A stretch of 64,000 nucleotides of DNA from Marinospirillum perlucidum (GTDB lineage Bacteria; Pseudomonadota; Gammaproteobacteria; Pseudomonadales; Halomonadaceae), in the NCBI RefSeq assembly GCF_003336805.1, contig NZ_QFWJ01000002.1, positions 310,001-374,000 of the forward strand, read 5' to 3'. Positions 1-9,282 of this stretch are shown here, one piece after another. The notes under the pieces were generated by a model. That model was not told the DNA's origin. It did not search any database and saw nothing but the letters and a program-made list of their open reading frames with translations. The first letter of the stretch is position 1; each line of letters begins with the position of its first letter. The translations under genes were made by a program, and so were the position numbers.

Positions 1-112
1 GGGTTTACGATTTGAGCGCCGCGCCTTCCAGAGCAGCTTTGCATTTGAAGATCGCAAGGAAGGGATGCAGGCTTTTGTGGAAAAACGCAAGCCGAAATTC
101 AAACACCGCTAA
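1..112 (+). CDS. Enoyl-CoA hydratase/isomerase (crotonase) family protein, C-terminal end only
   Basis: Partial gene cut by the left edge; the frame begins at base 2 and stops at the TAA at 110-112. The 36 visible residues include [19 protein letters not shown] and end in [13 protein letters not shown]. This is the usual C-terminal pattern of crotonase-fold hydratases (D-x-x-EGM-x-AF-x-EKRKP-x-F), so the family call is good. The exact substrate cannot be read from this fragment. A PaaX-type repressor lies 4 kb downstream, so a phenylacetate-catabolism hydratase (PaaF/PaaG) is possible, but that is inference from neighbourhood. A terminator follows directly, so this is the last gene of its transcript. 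Confidence 0.8.
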   Translation, partial: GLRFERRAFQSSFAFEDRKEGMQAFVEKRKPKFKHR

Positions 113-126
113 GGCAGGCAAATATT

Positions 127-151
127 AGGGAGCGTTAAAGCTCCCTTTTTT
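127..151 (+). terminator. Rho-independent terminator of the enoyl-CoA hydratase gene
   Basis: GGGAGC (128-133) pairs with GCTCCC (140-145) around a 6-nt loop, extended by an A-T pair, and is followed by six T. It lies 15 bases after the stop codon of the crotonase gene. Confidence 0.9.
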
Positions 152-271
152 ATGGATCACTAGCCGGGATTAACATAGACTGGCGGGTTAACAGGTACAG
201 GGATGACCGGGAGAGGACGCTTCCCTGGTGCCAGTTGCGACTGACATAACAACAACAAAGGGAATAAAAGG

Positions 272-1963
272 ATGTTCAATCTGCATAGTTTGGGCCTGCG
301 CCTGAAAATCATTCCTTTGGTTTCTCTGGTGGGCTTCTTGCTGATGGCCAGCGTTGCCCTGGAGGAACTGGACTCTACCCTCATCCACGAAAAAGAAAGC
401 CAGCTGGTGAGTATTGTCGAGATGGCCCAGGGGGTTCTAGCTCACTACCAGGCCAAGGAAGCCAACGGCGAACTGACCCGCAATCAGGCCCAGCAGGAAG
501 CGCTGGACACCCTCGAAGGGCTGCGTTACGCCGGCAATGAATACCTCTGGGTCAATACTTTGGAAAAACCCCTGCCGCGCATGGTGATGCACCCCACGGT
601 ACCGGCACTTAATGGTCAGGTTATGGAGGGTGAGCGTTTCCAGCATGCACAACTGCTGCGTAATCGCCAGGGGGATCAACTCGAGCAGCTGGATAATCAA
701 AATCTCTTTGTGGCTTTTGTGGAAACCGTCGAGCGTTTTGGCTCAGGTTTTGTGGAATACAAATGGCCCAAGCCCCTGGCTGAAGGGGGCGTCACCGAAG
801 AACGCTTTACCAAGCTCTCCTATGTTGCGGGTGATACCACCTGGGGCTGGGTGCTGGGTACCGGCGTTTATATTGATGATGTCAGTGCCCAGTTCTGGCA
901 ACTGGCATTAAAAATCGCTGTCTTGACCCTGGTGGGTGTGCTGCTGATTCTGGTGTTTACCTTTGTCATGCAACGCAGCGTGGTGAACCCCATGGCCCGC
1001 AATGCGGCCCGCCTTAAGGATGCCGACCGCGACCTCAGCTTGCGCCTTCAAGCCGATGAAAAAAATGAACTGGGCCAGTTGTTTAATGCCTTTAACCAGC
1101 ACTCCCAGGCGTTGGGCAAGGTGCTGCATGAAGTGACCGCCACAGCGGCTGATCTGGCCACTTCAACCCAACAGGTGCTTCAGGTTAGCCAGGAAAGTGC
1201 ACGCATGGCCCACCAGCAGCAGAGTGAAACCGACCAGGTGGCTTCAGCTACGACGGAAATGGCCGCGTCTTCCAGCGAGGTGGCTGAACATGCTAGGGCT
1301 ACACTGGAAGCGGCAGAACAAACGCAGGTGCAAACCGATCATGGGCAGGAGGTGGTGGCCAAAACCATTGCCGATATCGAGGCTCTGGCCGGACGCATGG
1401 AAAAGATGCTGGCAGTGATCGAGCGCCTGGATTCCGGTAGCCAAAACATTGGTGAAGTCATCAATACCATTGCCGAAATCGCAGAACAAACGAACCTCTT
1501 GGCCCTGAATGCGGCCATTGAAGCGGCGCGGGCGGGTGAGCAGGGTCGCGGCTTTGCCGTGGTGGCCGATGAAGTGCGCTCGCTGGCCAGCCGTACCCAG
1601 GATGCAACCGGCAAGATCCACGAGATCATTGCCGAGGTGCAGTCAGCGGCCCAGGATGTTTCCCGAGTGATCACCGAAGGCAGCGATGAGGCAGTCCGTT
1701 GTGCGCAACAGGCCCGTCTGGCCGGTGAGGCACTGGATGCCATTAATCTCAGCGTCGGTCAGGTCACCGAAAGAGGCACCCAGATCGAACAGGCAGCCCG
1801 CGAACAAAGTCAGGTGGCTGAAGACATCAGTGCCAGCATGGTCAGAATCAACGAGCTGGCTGAGCAGAGCAGCCAGGCGGTGGTGGAAACCGAGCAGGTC
1901 AACCAGGGCCTGGCGGGTCGGGCTAAAGATCTGAAGCAGCTGGTTGCCGGTTTTCGTTTTTAA
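272..1963 (+). CDS. Methyl-accepting chemotaxis protein with a single-Cache periplasmic sensor
   Basis: Membrane chemoreceptor of 563 residues. TM1 is at about 11-30, a periplasmic domain at 31-208, TM2 at about 209-233, a HAMP-like linker follows, and a long cytoplasmic coiled coil ends the protein. The periplasmic part has the sCache_2 pattern: a YLWVN strand, then [12 protein letters not shown]. The signalling hairpin that binds CheA/CheW is at about 400-445 ([19 protein letters not shown]). No CheR-binding pentapeptide is seen at the C terminus. sCache_2 receptors commonly bind small carboxylates; the ligand here is unknown. The start has AAGGGAA upstream. It converges with a second receptor gene 25 bases away. 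Confidence 0.9.
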   Translation: MFNLHSLGLRLKIIPLVSLVGFLLMASVALEELDSTLIHEKESQLVSIVEMAQGVLAHYQAKEANGELTRNQAQQEALDTLEGLRYAGNEYLWVNTLEKPLPRMVMHPTVPALNGQVMEGERFQHAQLLRNRQGDQLEQLDNQNLFVAFVETVERFGSGFVEYKWPKPLAEGGVTEERFTKLSYVAGDTTWGWVLGTGVYIDDVSAQFWQLALKIAVLTLVGVLLILVFTFVMQRSVVNPMARNAARLKDADRDLSLRLQADEKNELGQLFNAFNQHSQALGKVLHEVTATAADLATSTQQVLQVSQESARMAHQQQSETDQVASATTEMAASSSEVAEHARATLEAAEQTQVQTDHGQEVVAKTIADIEALAGRMEKMLAVIERLDSGSQNIGEVINTIAEIAEQTNLLALNAAIEAARAGEQGRGFAVVADEVRSLASRTQDATGKIHEIIAEVQSAAQDVSRVITEGSDEAVRCAQQARLAGEALDAINLSVGQVTERGTQIEQAAREQSQVAEDISASMVRINELAEQSSQAVVETEQVNQGLAGRAKDLKQLVAGFRF

Positions 1964-1982
1964 AAAAACCAACCGGCAACCA
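1941..1982. terminator. Hairpin between two convergent chemoreceptor genes
   Basis: TGGTTGCCGGTT (1941-1952) is perfectly repeated in inverse at 1971-1982 (12-bp arms). The 18-base loop contains runs of T and A. It spans the stop codon of the left gene and lies just beyond the stop of the right one. The position suits a bidirectional terminator, although the T/A runs sit in the loop and not after the stem. Confidence 0.5.
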
Positions 1983-1988
1983 GATAGG

Positions 1989-3926
1989 TCAGGTGGTAAA
2001 ACGCCCCAGTTGTCGGTTGAGTCCTTCCAGTAGCTCTTCCAGGCTGCTGCTGTTGTGTTCCAGCTCTTCCACTTCCTTGCGGGTGGCCTGGTAGAGTTCA
2101 TCTGTCTGTTCGGCCGTGGCCTTGAGCTGATCGGCCGTATTTCTTTGCTGGGTGGCAGCGGCTGCCGTTTCGGCATTACGCGAGTGGATCGCCTGGACCG
2201 CGGTATTGATGGAACCCAGGGATTCACCGGCCTGGTGTAATTGCTGACTGACCTCATCGGCCTGACTCAGGCTGGCTTGCATACGCCCCACGGCATCCTG
2301 GGCAGCCAGGCGGTTGCTTTCCAGCAACTGGCTGATTTCCACAGTGGCTTCTCTTGAACGACCGGCCAGAGAACGTACTTCATCGGCTACGACCGCAAAC
2401 CCCCGTCCGGCATCGCCAGCCCGCGCTGCTTCGATGGCCGCATTCAAGGCCAGAAGATTGGTTTGCTCGGCAATGTCGTTGATCACTTCCAGAATATTGC
2501 TGATTTTTTCACTGTGTTCGGCCAGCTCTTCCACCTTGTCGCCTGAGGCGCGCAGGCTGGTCTCGAGTGACTGGTTTTGTTCCTGCAACCGCGTAACCAG
2601 TTGTCCGCCTCGGGCAGCCAATTGGCTGGCTTCCTCCGAGGCTTCCTGGCTGGTGCTGGCATTTTGCGCGATCTCGTGAATGGCGGCATGGAGTTGATCC
2701 ACCTGCCCCAGTACGGCTTCCAGATTGGCCTGCCCCTGGGTAACCTGATCCTCCAGATTGCTGGCTACGCGTTTACCCAGATGAGAGCTGGTCGCCACCC
2801 GGTCCGTGGCCTGGATGACATCAGTTAATAGCTGGCGCACCTGGGTCAGCATCTGATCAAAGGCCCGCGCAGCCTGGGCGGTTTCATCCTGCCCCTGCAG
2901 GGATAGCTGACGGGTCAGGTCCAGGTCCTGGGCAACGCCTTCCATGCTGCGGGTTAATTGCAGGGTGGGGCGACTGATCTGGCGGTAGATAAACCAGGCA
3001 ATGCTGGCGCCCAGCAGTACCAGGGCGATATTGGACAGGCTCACCCAGAGTAGGCGTTGATAGGCAGCGCCCAACTCCTGGTTGACTCTTTCCTGCAGGC
3101 GGGTGAGGACTTGCTCCTGCAGCCTTTGCGGGCGTTCGGCCAGCTTCTGACTCAGTTGTGGCCAGCCGGATCGCGGGGCACTCAAGCCAAAATTGCCATC
3201 CAGATAAATTTGCTCCCACCCCTGACGCAGGCGGGCCACCTCCTGGTAGGTTTCGCTCTGCCGCCAACTCGTGAGCTGTAATTGCGGATAGGCCTGAAGG
3301 TGGTTGTTGTAGGTATTGAAGAAAACCTGCTGCTCACTAAGTAGGCGGATAAAACGCGGGTAGGCTCCCTGGGGAAAGTAGCCCGCTGCAAATGCTTGCT
3401 GCATCAACACTTCTTCTTCATTGAGGCGTGCCGTGGCCAGCATCAGTGCATGGTGTGCCGAATGCCAGCGGGTCGTCATGCCATCCGCCAGGCCGGCCAG
3501 TTGGGTGGAAAAAACTTCCAGCTGGTGATTAATGCGATTAAGCGGGGCGTCGGGATCCAGGAGTCGTTCCAGACTGGCTTCTTGCTGATCCAGCTGATGT
3601 GACCAGTCGAGCAGCTGGGGCCAGAAATCCTGGTTATCCAGGGGCAGTTCCCTGGCCAGGGCTTGCAGCTGCTGAAGCGCCGGGGTCAGTTGGTTGTTCA
3701 GGGAGTTTCCCTGCATCCAGTTGCGACGTGTCTGCTTGTAAAGGCTGAACACCGAGTTGAGTTCTTCTCGGGTCTGGGCCAGTTGTTGCTGTTCTTCCAG
3801 TTTGCTGAACAGAAGCAGATCGTTGCGGGTGCTCAAACTGGCATAGACCAGCATTCCCACCAGGGGCGGAATGACAAGCAGCATCAGTTTATAGCGTATG
3901 GAGAGATTACGCAGCGACGAGAGCAT
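1989..3926 (-). CDS. Methyl-accepting chemotaxis protein with a helical periplasmic sensor
   Basis: Chemoreceptor of 645 residues from the ATG at 3926, which is preceded by GAGGAAAG; an in-frame upstream extension to 4004 lacks such a site. TM1 is at about 14-31, TM2 at about 292-315, then HAMP, and the signalling hairpin at about 482-525 ([19 protein letters not shown]). The roughly 260-residue periplasmic part is rich in Leu/Gln/Arg and looks all-helical. It resembles the NIT (nitrate/nitrite sensing) or four-helix class more than Cache, but no decisive motif was seen, so the ligand is open. It faces the Cache receptor gene tail to tail. Confidence 0.88.
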   Translation of the reverse strand: MLSSLRNLSIRYKLMLLVIPPLVGMLVYASLSTRNDLLLFSKLEEQQQLAQTREELNSVFSLYKQTRRNWMQGNSLNNQLTPALQQLQALARELPLDNQDFWPQLLDWSHQLDQQEASLERLLDPDAPLNRINHQLEVFSTQLAGLADGMTTRWHSAHHALMLATARLNEEEVLMQQAFAAGYFPQGAYPRFIRLLSEQQVFFNTYNNHLQAYPQLQLTSWRQSETYQEVARLRQGWEQIYLDGNFGLSAPRSGWPQLSQKLAERPQRLQEQVLTRLQERVNQELGAAYQRLLWVSLSNIALVLLGASIAWFIYRQISRPTLQLTRSMEGVAQDLDLTRQLSLQGQDETAQAARAFDQMLTQVRQLLTDVIQATDRVATSSHLGKRVASNLEDQVTQGQANLEAVLGQVDQLHAAIHEIAQNASTSQEASEEASQLAARGGQLVTRLQEQNQSLETSLRASGDKVEELAEHSEKISNILEVINDIAEQTNLLALNAAIEAARAGDAGRGFAVVADEVRSLAGRSREATVEISQLLESNRLAAQDAVGRMQASLSQADEVSQQLHQAGESLGSINTAVQAIHSRNAETAAAATQQRNTADQLKATAEQTDELYQATRKEVEELEHNSSSLEELLEGLNRQLGRFTT

Positions 3927-4067
3927 GAGACTTTCCTCAAATTGTATTTTTGAGAGTCGGGAGGAAAGGTCTGATGCTGCGACTATACTCGACCAAGGTC
4001 GCAATAGCCATCTTCTGCGATCAAGAATTTGTTGACTTAAGTCATTTTTTGTAGCTTTTCTTGGACT

Positions 4068-4991
4068 TTAGTCGAGTCCACCGAAGCGCCGGTAAAAACT
4101 GGGGCCGGGTTGCGGCAGGGGCCCGGAGGCATTTTCCAGGGTGGCATCCAGCCATTCTTCTGCGCGTGCATAAAGCAGCCGGTAGAGATTACGGCATAGC
4201 AGACGGGCACTACGTCCCTCCCAGTCTCCCGGCAGAAGTTCATCGGGCAGTTGAGGGTCACGCAAGAGGACTTTGCGGTATTCATGAATCAGCAGGGTGC
4301 GGGCGATAAAGCAATCCTGCGGGGAAAGACTGTCTTCCAGTTTGAGTTCATTCCACAGGGGGCGGAACTGGTTCAGGAAGTTTTCGTAACGCTCACCCAG
4401 GTGTTCCAGGTTCCAGCTTTCCTTGACCTGCAGGCGCAGCGCCTTGGAGGTCAGCAGTTCCTGGGGTTCGCTTTGCATGACAATAGTTTCATCCAGGGCA
4501 TCTCTTTCCTGGAGCAGAGGCAGCAGTTCCGATCGTTCCATGCGTGGATGAGCCATGACACCGGGGGCCAGGCTGCCAAAACCCATCCACTCCAGTTCTT
4601 CCTTGATTTCCCGGCGTTTGCCGTTTTCCAGCTGCGACAGAAAAACCAGGCACCAGTTGCCCAGCCATTCTTCAGTGGCCATGTTGTAGACCTGTCGAAA
4701 GGCTTGCTCAAAGCGACGCAAGCCCGGCCCGGTGAGGCTGTAATAGCTGCAGCGGCCGACTTTTTCAGCCTGCAGCCAGGATTCCCGGGTCAGGCGGAAA
4801 ACCGAAGTACGTACCAGGCGTTCACTGACCCCGACTGGCTCCAGCAGTTTCATCAAGCTGCCCAGCCAGACGGTTCCGCCCCGGGGGACGATGGCGTCAC
4901 CGTAAACGGTAATGATCAGGGAGCCCGCTCTGAGGGGGCGTTTTTGCTGGAAATTGCTGACAAGGATGTCCAGCTGATTCTTTGCGGCCAT
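4068..4991 (-). CDS. paaX: PaaX family transcriptional repressor (phenylacetyl-CoA responsive type)
   Basis: 307 residues, the normal PaaX length. The N-terminal winged helix covers about 15-90 (GSLIITVYGDAIVPRGGTVW, then SERLVRTSVFRLTRESWL), followed by the PaaX C-terminal domain with RWNLEHLGERY-like core. Members of this family repress phenylacetate or related aromatic catabolic genes and are released by the CoA thioester. The gene is divergent from an ABC importer, with about 395 bases between starts and a candidate operator in that gap. It may therefore control the importer as well as itself. No other paa gene is complete in the window, so the regulated pathway is inferred. The symbol denotes the family. 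Confidence 0.85.
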   Translation of the reverse strand: MAAKNQLDILVSNFQQKRPLRAGSLIITVYGDAIVPRGGTVWLGSLMKLLEPVGVSERLVRTSVFRLTRESWLQAEKVGRCSYYSLTGPGLRRFEQAFRQVYNMATEEWLGNWCLVFLSQLENGKRREIKEELEWMGFGSLAPGVMAHPRMERSELLPLLQERDALDETIVMQSEPQELLTSKALRLQVKESWNLEHLGERYENFLNQFRPLWNELKLEDSLSPQDCFIARTLLIHEYRKVLLRDPQLPDELLPGDWEGRSARLLCRNLYRLLYARAEEWLDATLENASGPLPQPGPSFYRRFGGLD

Positions 4992-5386
4992 AGGTCCATT
5001 CAGTGTTGGGTAAGCAGTTAGCAGTGCGGGGGCTATTATCCGCGAGTCTCGGCTCAGGTAAAGCCCTTTGGATCAAGGCTTTGCTGCTTTTTTGTGCAAT
5101 TATTCTTGTTTTTGACCAGCATCCCGGTGAAGGAAACTGGTTGACACAAGCGTTATGATACAATAGTTTTTGATCTAGCTCATCAAATGTGTCGCTTTTG
5201 ATGGCGAATCGAGTCGGGAGTAGATGGCTTCTGGTTGACAGTTATTGCTTTTCACGCGGAAAGCCCTGGCTATATACTGAAGCTTAAGTGATACGGCATT
5301 TGTATTCATTGATACAAATCTGTTTTGCTTTTTGAAACAACAATAAACGAGGGCAGCCACTGCCCCACAATGGGAGTACAACAATA
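4992..5386. promoter_or_regulatory. Divergent regulatory region between paaX and the ABC importer, with an 8+8 palindrome
   Basis: About 395 bases without a gene. The clearest element is a perfect inverted repeat: ATTTGTAT (5298-5305), 6-base spacer, ATACAAAT (5312-5319). It lies 68 bases before the binding-protein start. A similar half-site, TGATACAAT, occurs at 5157-5164. TTGACA is present at 5141-5146 and 5235-5240, and TATACT at 5273-5278, but none is spaced as a proper sigma-70 pair. I read the palindrome as a regulator-binding site; PaaX itself or another repressor could use it. The rest holds nothing I recognise. Confidence 0.5.
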
Positions 5387-6541
5387 ATGAGTACAAAACT
5401 CTTGCGTCGCACCGGCTTTCTAGCCGCAACCCTGGTAGCAGGCGTTTTCACAGGCGCTCAGGCTGCTGAACCCATAAAAATCGGCACCTTCCTCTCAGTC
5501 ACCGGCCCCGCTTCCTTCCTGGGTGACCCGGAACTAAAAACCCTGCAAATGTACGTTGAAGACATCAACGAAGACGGTGGTGTTCTCGGTCGTCCTCTGG
5601 AACTGATTCACTACGATGATGAAGGCAGCGCCTCCTCGGCACGTAACTACGCCAGCCGTCTGGTTCGCTCCGATCGTGTCGATATCATCGTGGGTGGCAG
5701 TACCACTGGTGGCACCATGGCTGCCGCTCCTCTGATCGAACAGTCACGCACGCCTTTCATTTCCCTGGCGGGTGCCGTGGTGATTACCGATCCGGTTAAA
5801 ACCTGGGTCTTCAAGACTCCGCAATCGGATCGTATGGCCGCTGAACGTGTCCTGACCGCTATGCAGGAAAGAGGCATCAGCAAGATCGGCCTGATTTCCG
5901 GCACCGGTGGTTTTGGCCGCTCCGGTCGTGAACAGACCCTGGCCATGGCAGAAAACCTGGGCATCGAAGTGGTTGAAGATGTGACCTACAGCCCCTCCGA
6001 TACCGACATGACCGCGCAGCTGACTGGCATTCGCAATAATTCCGAAGTCGAAGCCGTGTTTAACTTTGGTTTTGGCCAAAGCCCTGCCATCGTAACCCGC
6101 AACTATGCCCAGCTGGGTATTGAGCTGCCTTTCTACCAGTCTCACGGCGTGGCATCCAACAGCTTCCTGGATCTGGCTGGTGAAGCTGCCAATGGCCTGC
6201 GTCTGCCTGCTTCTCCTTTGCTGGTACCTGACTCCCTGCCTGCTGATGATCCTCAGCGCCCAGTGGTTCAGGCCTACAAGGAAGCCTACGAAGCTCGCTG
6301 GAACGAATCTGTATCCACTTTCGGTGCTTATGCTTATGACGGTCTGCAACTGGCAGTCATGGCCATCGAAAATGCGGGCAGCACAGATGCCGAAGCTGTA
6401 CGTGAAGCACTGGAAAACATCCAGGGCTACGTGGGTGTAACCGGCACCTATAACATGTCACCTGATGATCACAACGGTCTGGATGCTGATTCTTTCCGCA
6501 TTCTTGAAGTTGTGGACGGTGACTGGAAGCTGATCGACTAA
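5387..6541 (+). CDS. ABC transporter periplasmic substrate-binding protein, branched-chain amino acid (LivJ/LivK) type
   Basis: 384 residues with a clear signal peptide (cleavage near residue 26, after GAQA). The mature part starts EPIKIGTFLSVTGPASFLGD, the first strand of the type I periplasmic-binding fold (Peripla_BP_6), and continues with the GGSTTGG loop and FAYDGL-like region. It captures the ligand and delivers it to the two permeases encoded next. Liv-family binding proteins bind leucine-type amino acids, short amides, urea or aromatic acids. The divergent paaX gene makes an aromatic acid worth considering, but nothing in the protein proves it. GGGAG precedes the ATG. Confidence 0.9.
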   Translation: MSTKLLRRTGFLAATLVAGVFTGAQAAEPIKIGTFLSVTGPASFLGDPELKTLQMYVEDINEDGGVLGRPLELIHYDDEGSASSARNYASRLVRSDRVDIIVGGSTTGGTMAAAPLIEQSRTPFISLAGAVVITDPVKTWVFKTPQSDRMAAERVLTAMQERGISKIGLISGTGGFGRSGREQTLAMAENLGIEVVEDVTYSPSDTDMTAQLTGIRNNSEVEAVFNFGFGQSPAIVTRNYAQLGIELPFYQSHGVASNSFLDLAGEAANGLRLPASPLLVPDSLPADDPQRPVVQAYKEAYEARWNESVSTFGAYAYDGLQLAVMAIENAGSTDAEAVREALENIQGYVGVTGTYNMSPDDHNGLDADSFRILEVVDGDWKLID

Positions 6542-6621
6542 TCTAGCCTCAACCCTTCCTAAAATGGCTGATCGGGTGTCTGCATGCAGGCACCCGCGCC
6601 CAGCCTTTGCCTGACGGGACC

Positions 6622-7503
6622 ATGACCATGTTTTCAGAATTTCTACAGTACCTGTTTACAGGTATCACCATTGGTGCGACCTACGCACTGATTGCCTTGG
6701 GTTTTACCCTGATTTACAACGCCAGCCATGTCATTAATTTTGCTCAGGGTGAGTTCCTGATGGTGGGTGGCATGGCCACTGTATCCTTGATGGGAATGGG
6801 TTTTCCTATGCCGGTCGCCATCATTGCGGCAATTCTTCTGGCTGCTGTTCTGGGGGTGGCACTGCAGCGCCTGGCTATTGCCCCCGCCAAGCAGGCTGAC
6901 CCGGTGACGCTGATCATTATTACCATCGGGGCTTCTATCTTTATTCGTGGTATCGCCCAGTTGGTCTGGGGGCGTGCCTATCATTCCATGCCCAATTTCA
7001 GTGGCAGTGAGCCGGTGACTATTGGTGGTGCTGTCGTCAGTACCCAGAGCTTCTGGGTTCTGGGTGTAGGGGCTGTTCTCGTAGTGGCTCTGGTACTTTT
7101 CTTCACCCGGACCATGACCGGCAAGGCCATTCTGGCCACTTCCATGAACAAGGGCGCGGCCCGTCTGGTGGGTATCAAGACACAAAGTGTATTGCTGCTG
7201 GCGTTTCTTCTTTCCGCCATTCTGGGTTCGATTGCCGGGATCATCGTAGCCCCGATAACCTTTACCGCTTATGACATCGGCATCATGCTCGGCCTCAAAG
7301 GCTTTGTTGCTGCCTCTCTGGGCGGTCTTGGCAGTGGCATGGGAGCCATCGTCGGTGGGCTTCTGCTGGGTGTGGTCGAGGCCATGACCGCAGGCTATAT
7401 CTCTTCGGATTACAAGGATGCCGTGGCCTTCGGCATGATCATTCTGGTGCTCTTCTTTATGCCCCGTGGCTTGATGGGTGCACGTGTTGTGGAGCGTGTG
7501 TGA
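6622..7503 (+). CDS. ABC transporter permease, LivH type
   Basis: About 293 residues, hydrophobic throughout, matching LivH in length. It contains the LivH signatures TYALIALGFTLIYNASHVIN with FAQGEF, near residues 13-40, and GLKGFVAASLGGLGSGMG near 230. With the next gene it forms the membrane channel of the importer. I start at the ATG at 6622; a TTG at 6607 and an ATG at 6628 are alternatives. Its stop overlaps the start of the next permease gene (TGATG), which implies translational coupling. Confidence 0.9.
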   Translation: MTMFSEFLQYLFTGITIGATYALIALGFTLIYNASHVINFAQGEFLMVGGMATVSLMGMGFPMPVAIIAAILLAAVLGVALQRLAIAPAKQADPVTLIIITIGASIFIRGIAQLVWGRAYHSMPNFSGSEPVTIGGAVVSTQSFWVLGVGAVLVVALVLFFTRTMTGKAILATSMNKGAARLVGIKTQSVLLLAFLLSAILGSIAGIIVAPITFTAYDIGIMLGLKGFVAASLGGLGSGMGAIVGGLLLGVVEAMTAGYISSDYKDAVAFGMIILVLFFMPRGLMGARVVERV

Positions 7504-8510
7504 TGCTGAATTCTTTAATCAAAAATCGCCTGAGCGGCTTGCTGTTGCTGACGGTCATCGTCTTTATTCTGCCCGCATTTTTCAGCAATCCCTTTCACTA
7601 TGACATGGCGACCCAGATTGCCATTTTTGCCACCACGGTAGTGGGCTTGAATCTGCTGGTGGGTTTTGCCGGGCAAATCAGTCTGGGCCACGCCGGTTTC
7701 TTTGGCCTGGGGGCCTACTTCAGTGCCGTGATGACAGGCACCTATGGCTGGTCACCGGTTCCCACCTTGCTTGTGGGTGCTGCCTTGGTTGGCCTGCTTG
7801 CATATGTTGTGGGTCGACCCATCCTGAAATTGAAAGGCTATTACCTGTCGATGGCGACCCTGGCCATGGGCTTCATCATCGCCATCACCATTAATAACGA
7901 AGGCTGGTTGACCGGTGGGCCTGATGGTATGCCTGTCCCTTCCTTGAGTTTGTTTGGCTGGGAATTGAGCACTTTCAGTGTTTACTCCTTCCTGGGGATG
8001 GAAATCAGTGGTTCTCTGGCCTGGTACTGGCTGATGGGGGTGCTGCTGATCCTGGGTGTCTGGTTGGCACAAAATCTGATCGATTCGCCCATCGGTCGTG
8101 CCCTGCGTTCGGTGCATGGTTCCGAGGTGGCTGCCAGTGTCGTGGGTGTGGATACGGCCAAATTCAAGAATCTGGTGTTTGTGATTTCTGCGGTCTACGC
8201 CAGTCTTATGGGTAGTTTCTATGCCCACTTCCAGGGGTTTATAACGCCCGATTCCGCCGGTTTTATGGAGTCCATCATCTTCGTCACCATGGTGGTTCTG
8301 GGTGGTATGGGGTCAACCCTGGGCGTAATTCTGGGTGCGGTGATCCTGACTCTGCTTCCCCAGCTGCTGGCCGATTTCCATGATTATGAAATGATGATGT
8401 TCGGTTTGATTCTCATGCTGACCATGATCTTCATGCCCAAGGGGCTGCTGCCGACGCTAAGCCGCTGGCTGGGTGAAAAAATGCATAAGCAAGCGGAGGA
8501 CAAGGCATGA
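7503..8510 (+). CDS. ABC transporter permease, LivM type
   Basis: 335 residues from the ATG at 7503; a GTG directly before it is possible. LivM hallmarks are present: VGLNLLVGFAGQISLGHAGF near 47-66 and a later GMGSTLGVILGA segment. It pairs with LivH to form the inner-membrane pore. The gene overlaps the preceding gene by one base and the following ATPase gene by four (ATGA), so these three genes are one operon. Confidence 0.9.
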   Translation: MLNSLIKNRLSGLLLLTVIVFILPAFFSNPFHYDMATQIAIFATTVVGLNLLVGFAGQISLGHAGFFGLGAYFSAVMTGTYGWSPVPTLLVGAALVGLLAYVVGRPILKLKGYYLSMATLAMGFIIAITINNEGWLTGGPDGMPVPSLSLFGWELSTFSVYSFLGMEISGSLAWYWLMGVLLILGVWLAQNLIDSPIGRALRSVHGSEVAASVVGVDTAKFKNLVFVISAVYASLMGSFYAHFQGFITPDSAGFMESIIFVTMVVLGGMGSTLGVILGAVILTLLPQLLADFHDYEMMMFGLILMLTMIFMPKGLLPTLSRWLGEKMHKQAEDKA

Positions 8511-9265
8511 GCGCGCTGATTGATGTCCGCGGTCTGGACAAGGCTTTTGGGGGTGTCCATGCCATTGAAGGCCTGAGTTTTTCTGTTGAGGCCGGACAAA
8601 TCTATTCGGTCATCGGCCCCAACGGGGCAGGCAAGACGACTCTTTTTAACCTGATTACCGGTCTCTATACCCCGACGGCGGGTGAAATCCAGTTGGAAGG
8701 CAAGAGTGTAGTCGGCCTGGCTCCCAACCAGCTAGCGGAGCTGGGGATGTGTCGTACCTTCCAGCAGATGCAGATCTGCATGAATATGACGGCGCTGGAA
8801 AACGTTATGCTGGGCCGCCACCTGCAGTTGAAAAGCAACCTGCTGACGACTCTGCTGCGTCTGCCTTCATTGCTCAAGGACGAAGAAGACTGCCGCGATC
8901 ATGCCGTGGAGCTGATGAAATTTGTCGGCTGTGGCGATTATCTGGAAACCCAGGCCAGCGCCATGTCCTATGGCGCTCTCAAGCGCCTGGAAATCGCCCG
9001 GGCTCTGGCCGCCAACCCCAAGGTGGTGCTGCTGGACGAACCGGCTGCCGGTTTGAATGCGGTGGAATCCGCCGAGCTGGAAGAGCTGATCAAAAAGATC
9101 GCCGCCCAGGGGACGACCGTGGTTCTGGTGGAACATGACATGAAGATGGTCATGGGTATTTCCGATCATATTCTGGTGATCAACTATGGCCGCAAGCTGG
9201 CCGAGGGCACACCGGAAGAAATCCGTAACAATCCCGATGTTATTGCTGCCTATCTGGGCGGCTGA
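8507..9265 (+). CDS. ABC transporter ATP-binding protein, LivG type
   Basis: 252 residues. Walker A is GPNGAGKT near residue 38. The signature loop is degenerate: the usual LSGGQ position reads AMSYGALKRLEIARAL, as in many LivG proteins. Walker B is VVLLDEPAAGLN near 172, followed by the switch His in LVEHDMKMV. It drives import together with the LivF-like subunit encoded next. The start overlaps the livM-type stop. Confidence 0.92.
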   Translation: MSALIDVRGLDKAFGGVHAIEGLSFSVEAGQIYSVIGPNGAGKTTLFNLITGLYTPTAGEIQLEGKSVVGLAPNQLAELGMCRTFQQMQICMNMTALENVMLGRHLQLKSNLLTTLLRLPSLLKDEEDCRDHAVELMKFVGCGDYLETQASAMSYGALKRLEIARALAANPKVVLLDEPAAGLNAVESAELEELIKKIAAQGTTVVLVEHDMKMVMGISDHILVINYGRKLAEGTPEEIRNNPDVIAAYLGG

Positions 9266-9282
9266 GTGCGGAGGCAGCTTTT

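Noticed and set aside
5141-5164. TTGACA with TACAAT as a promoter upstream of the importer
   Set aside because: The spacer is only 12 bases; a TATGAT in between is even closer. Not a functional sigma-70 spacing.
5232-5248. Sigma-54 promoter (GG-N10-GC) before the importer operon
   Set aside because: The GG and GC pairs are 12 bases apart instead of 10.
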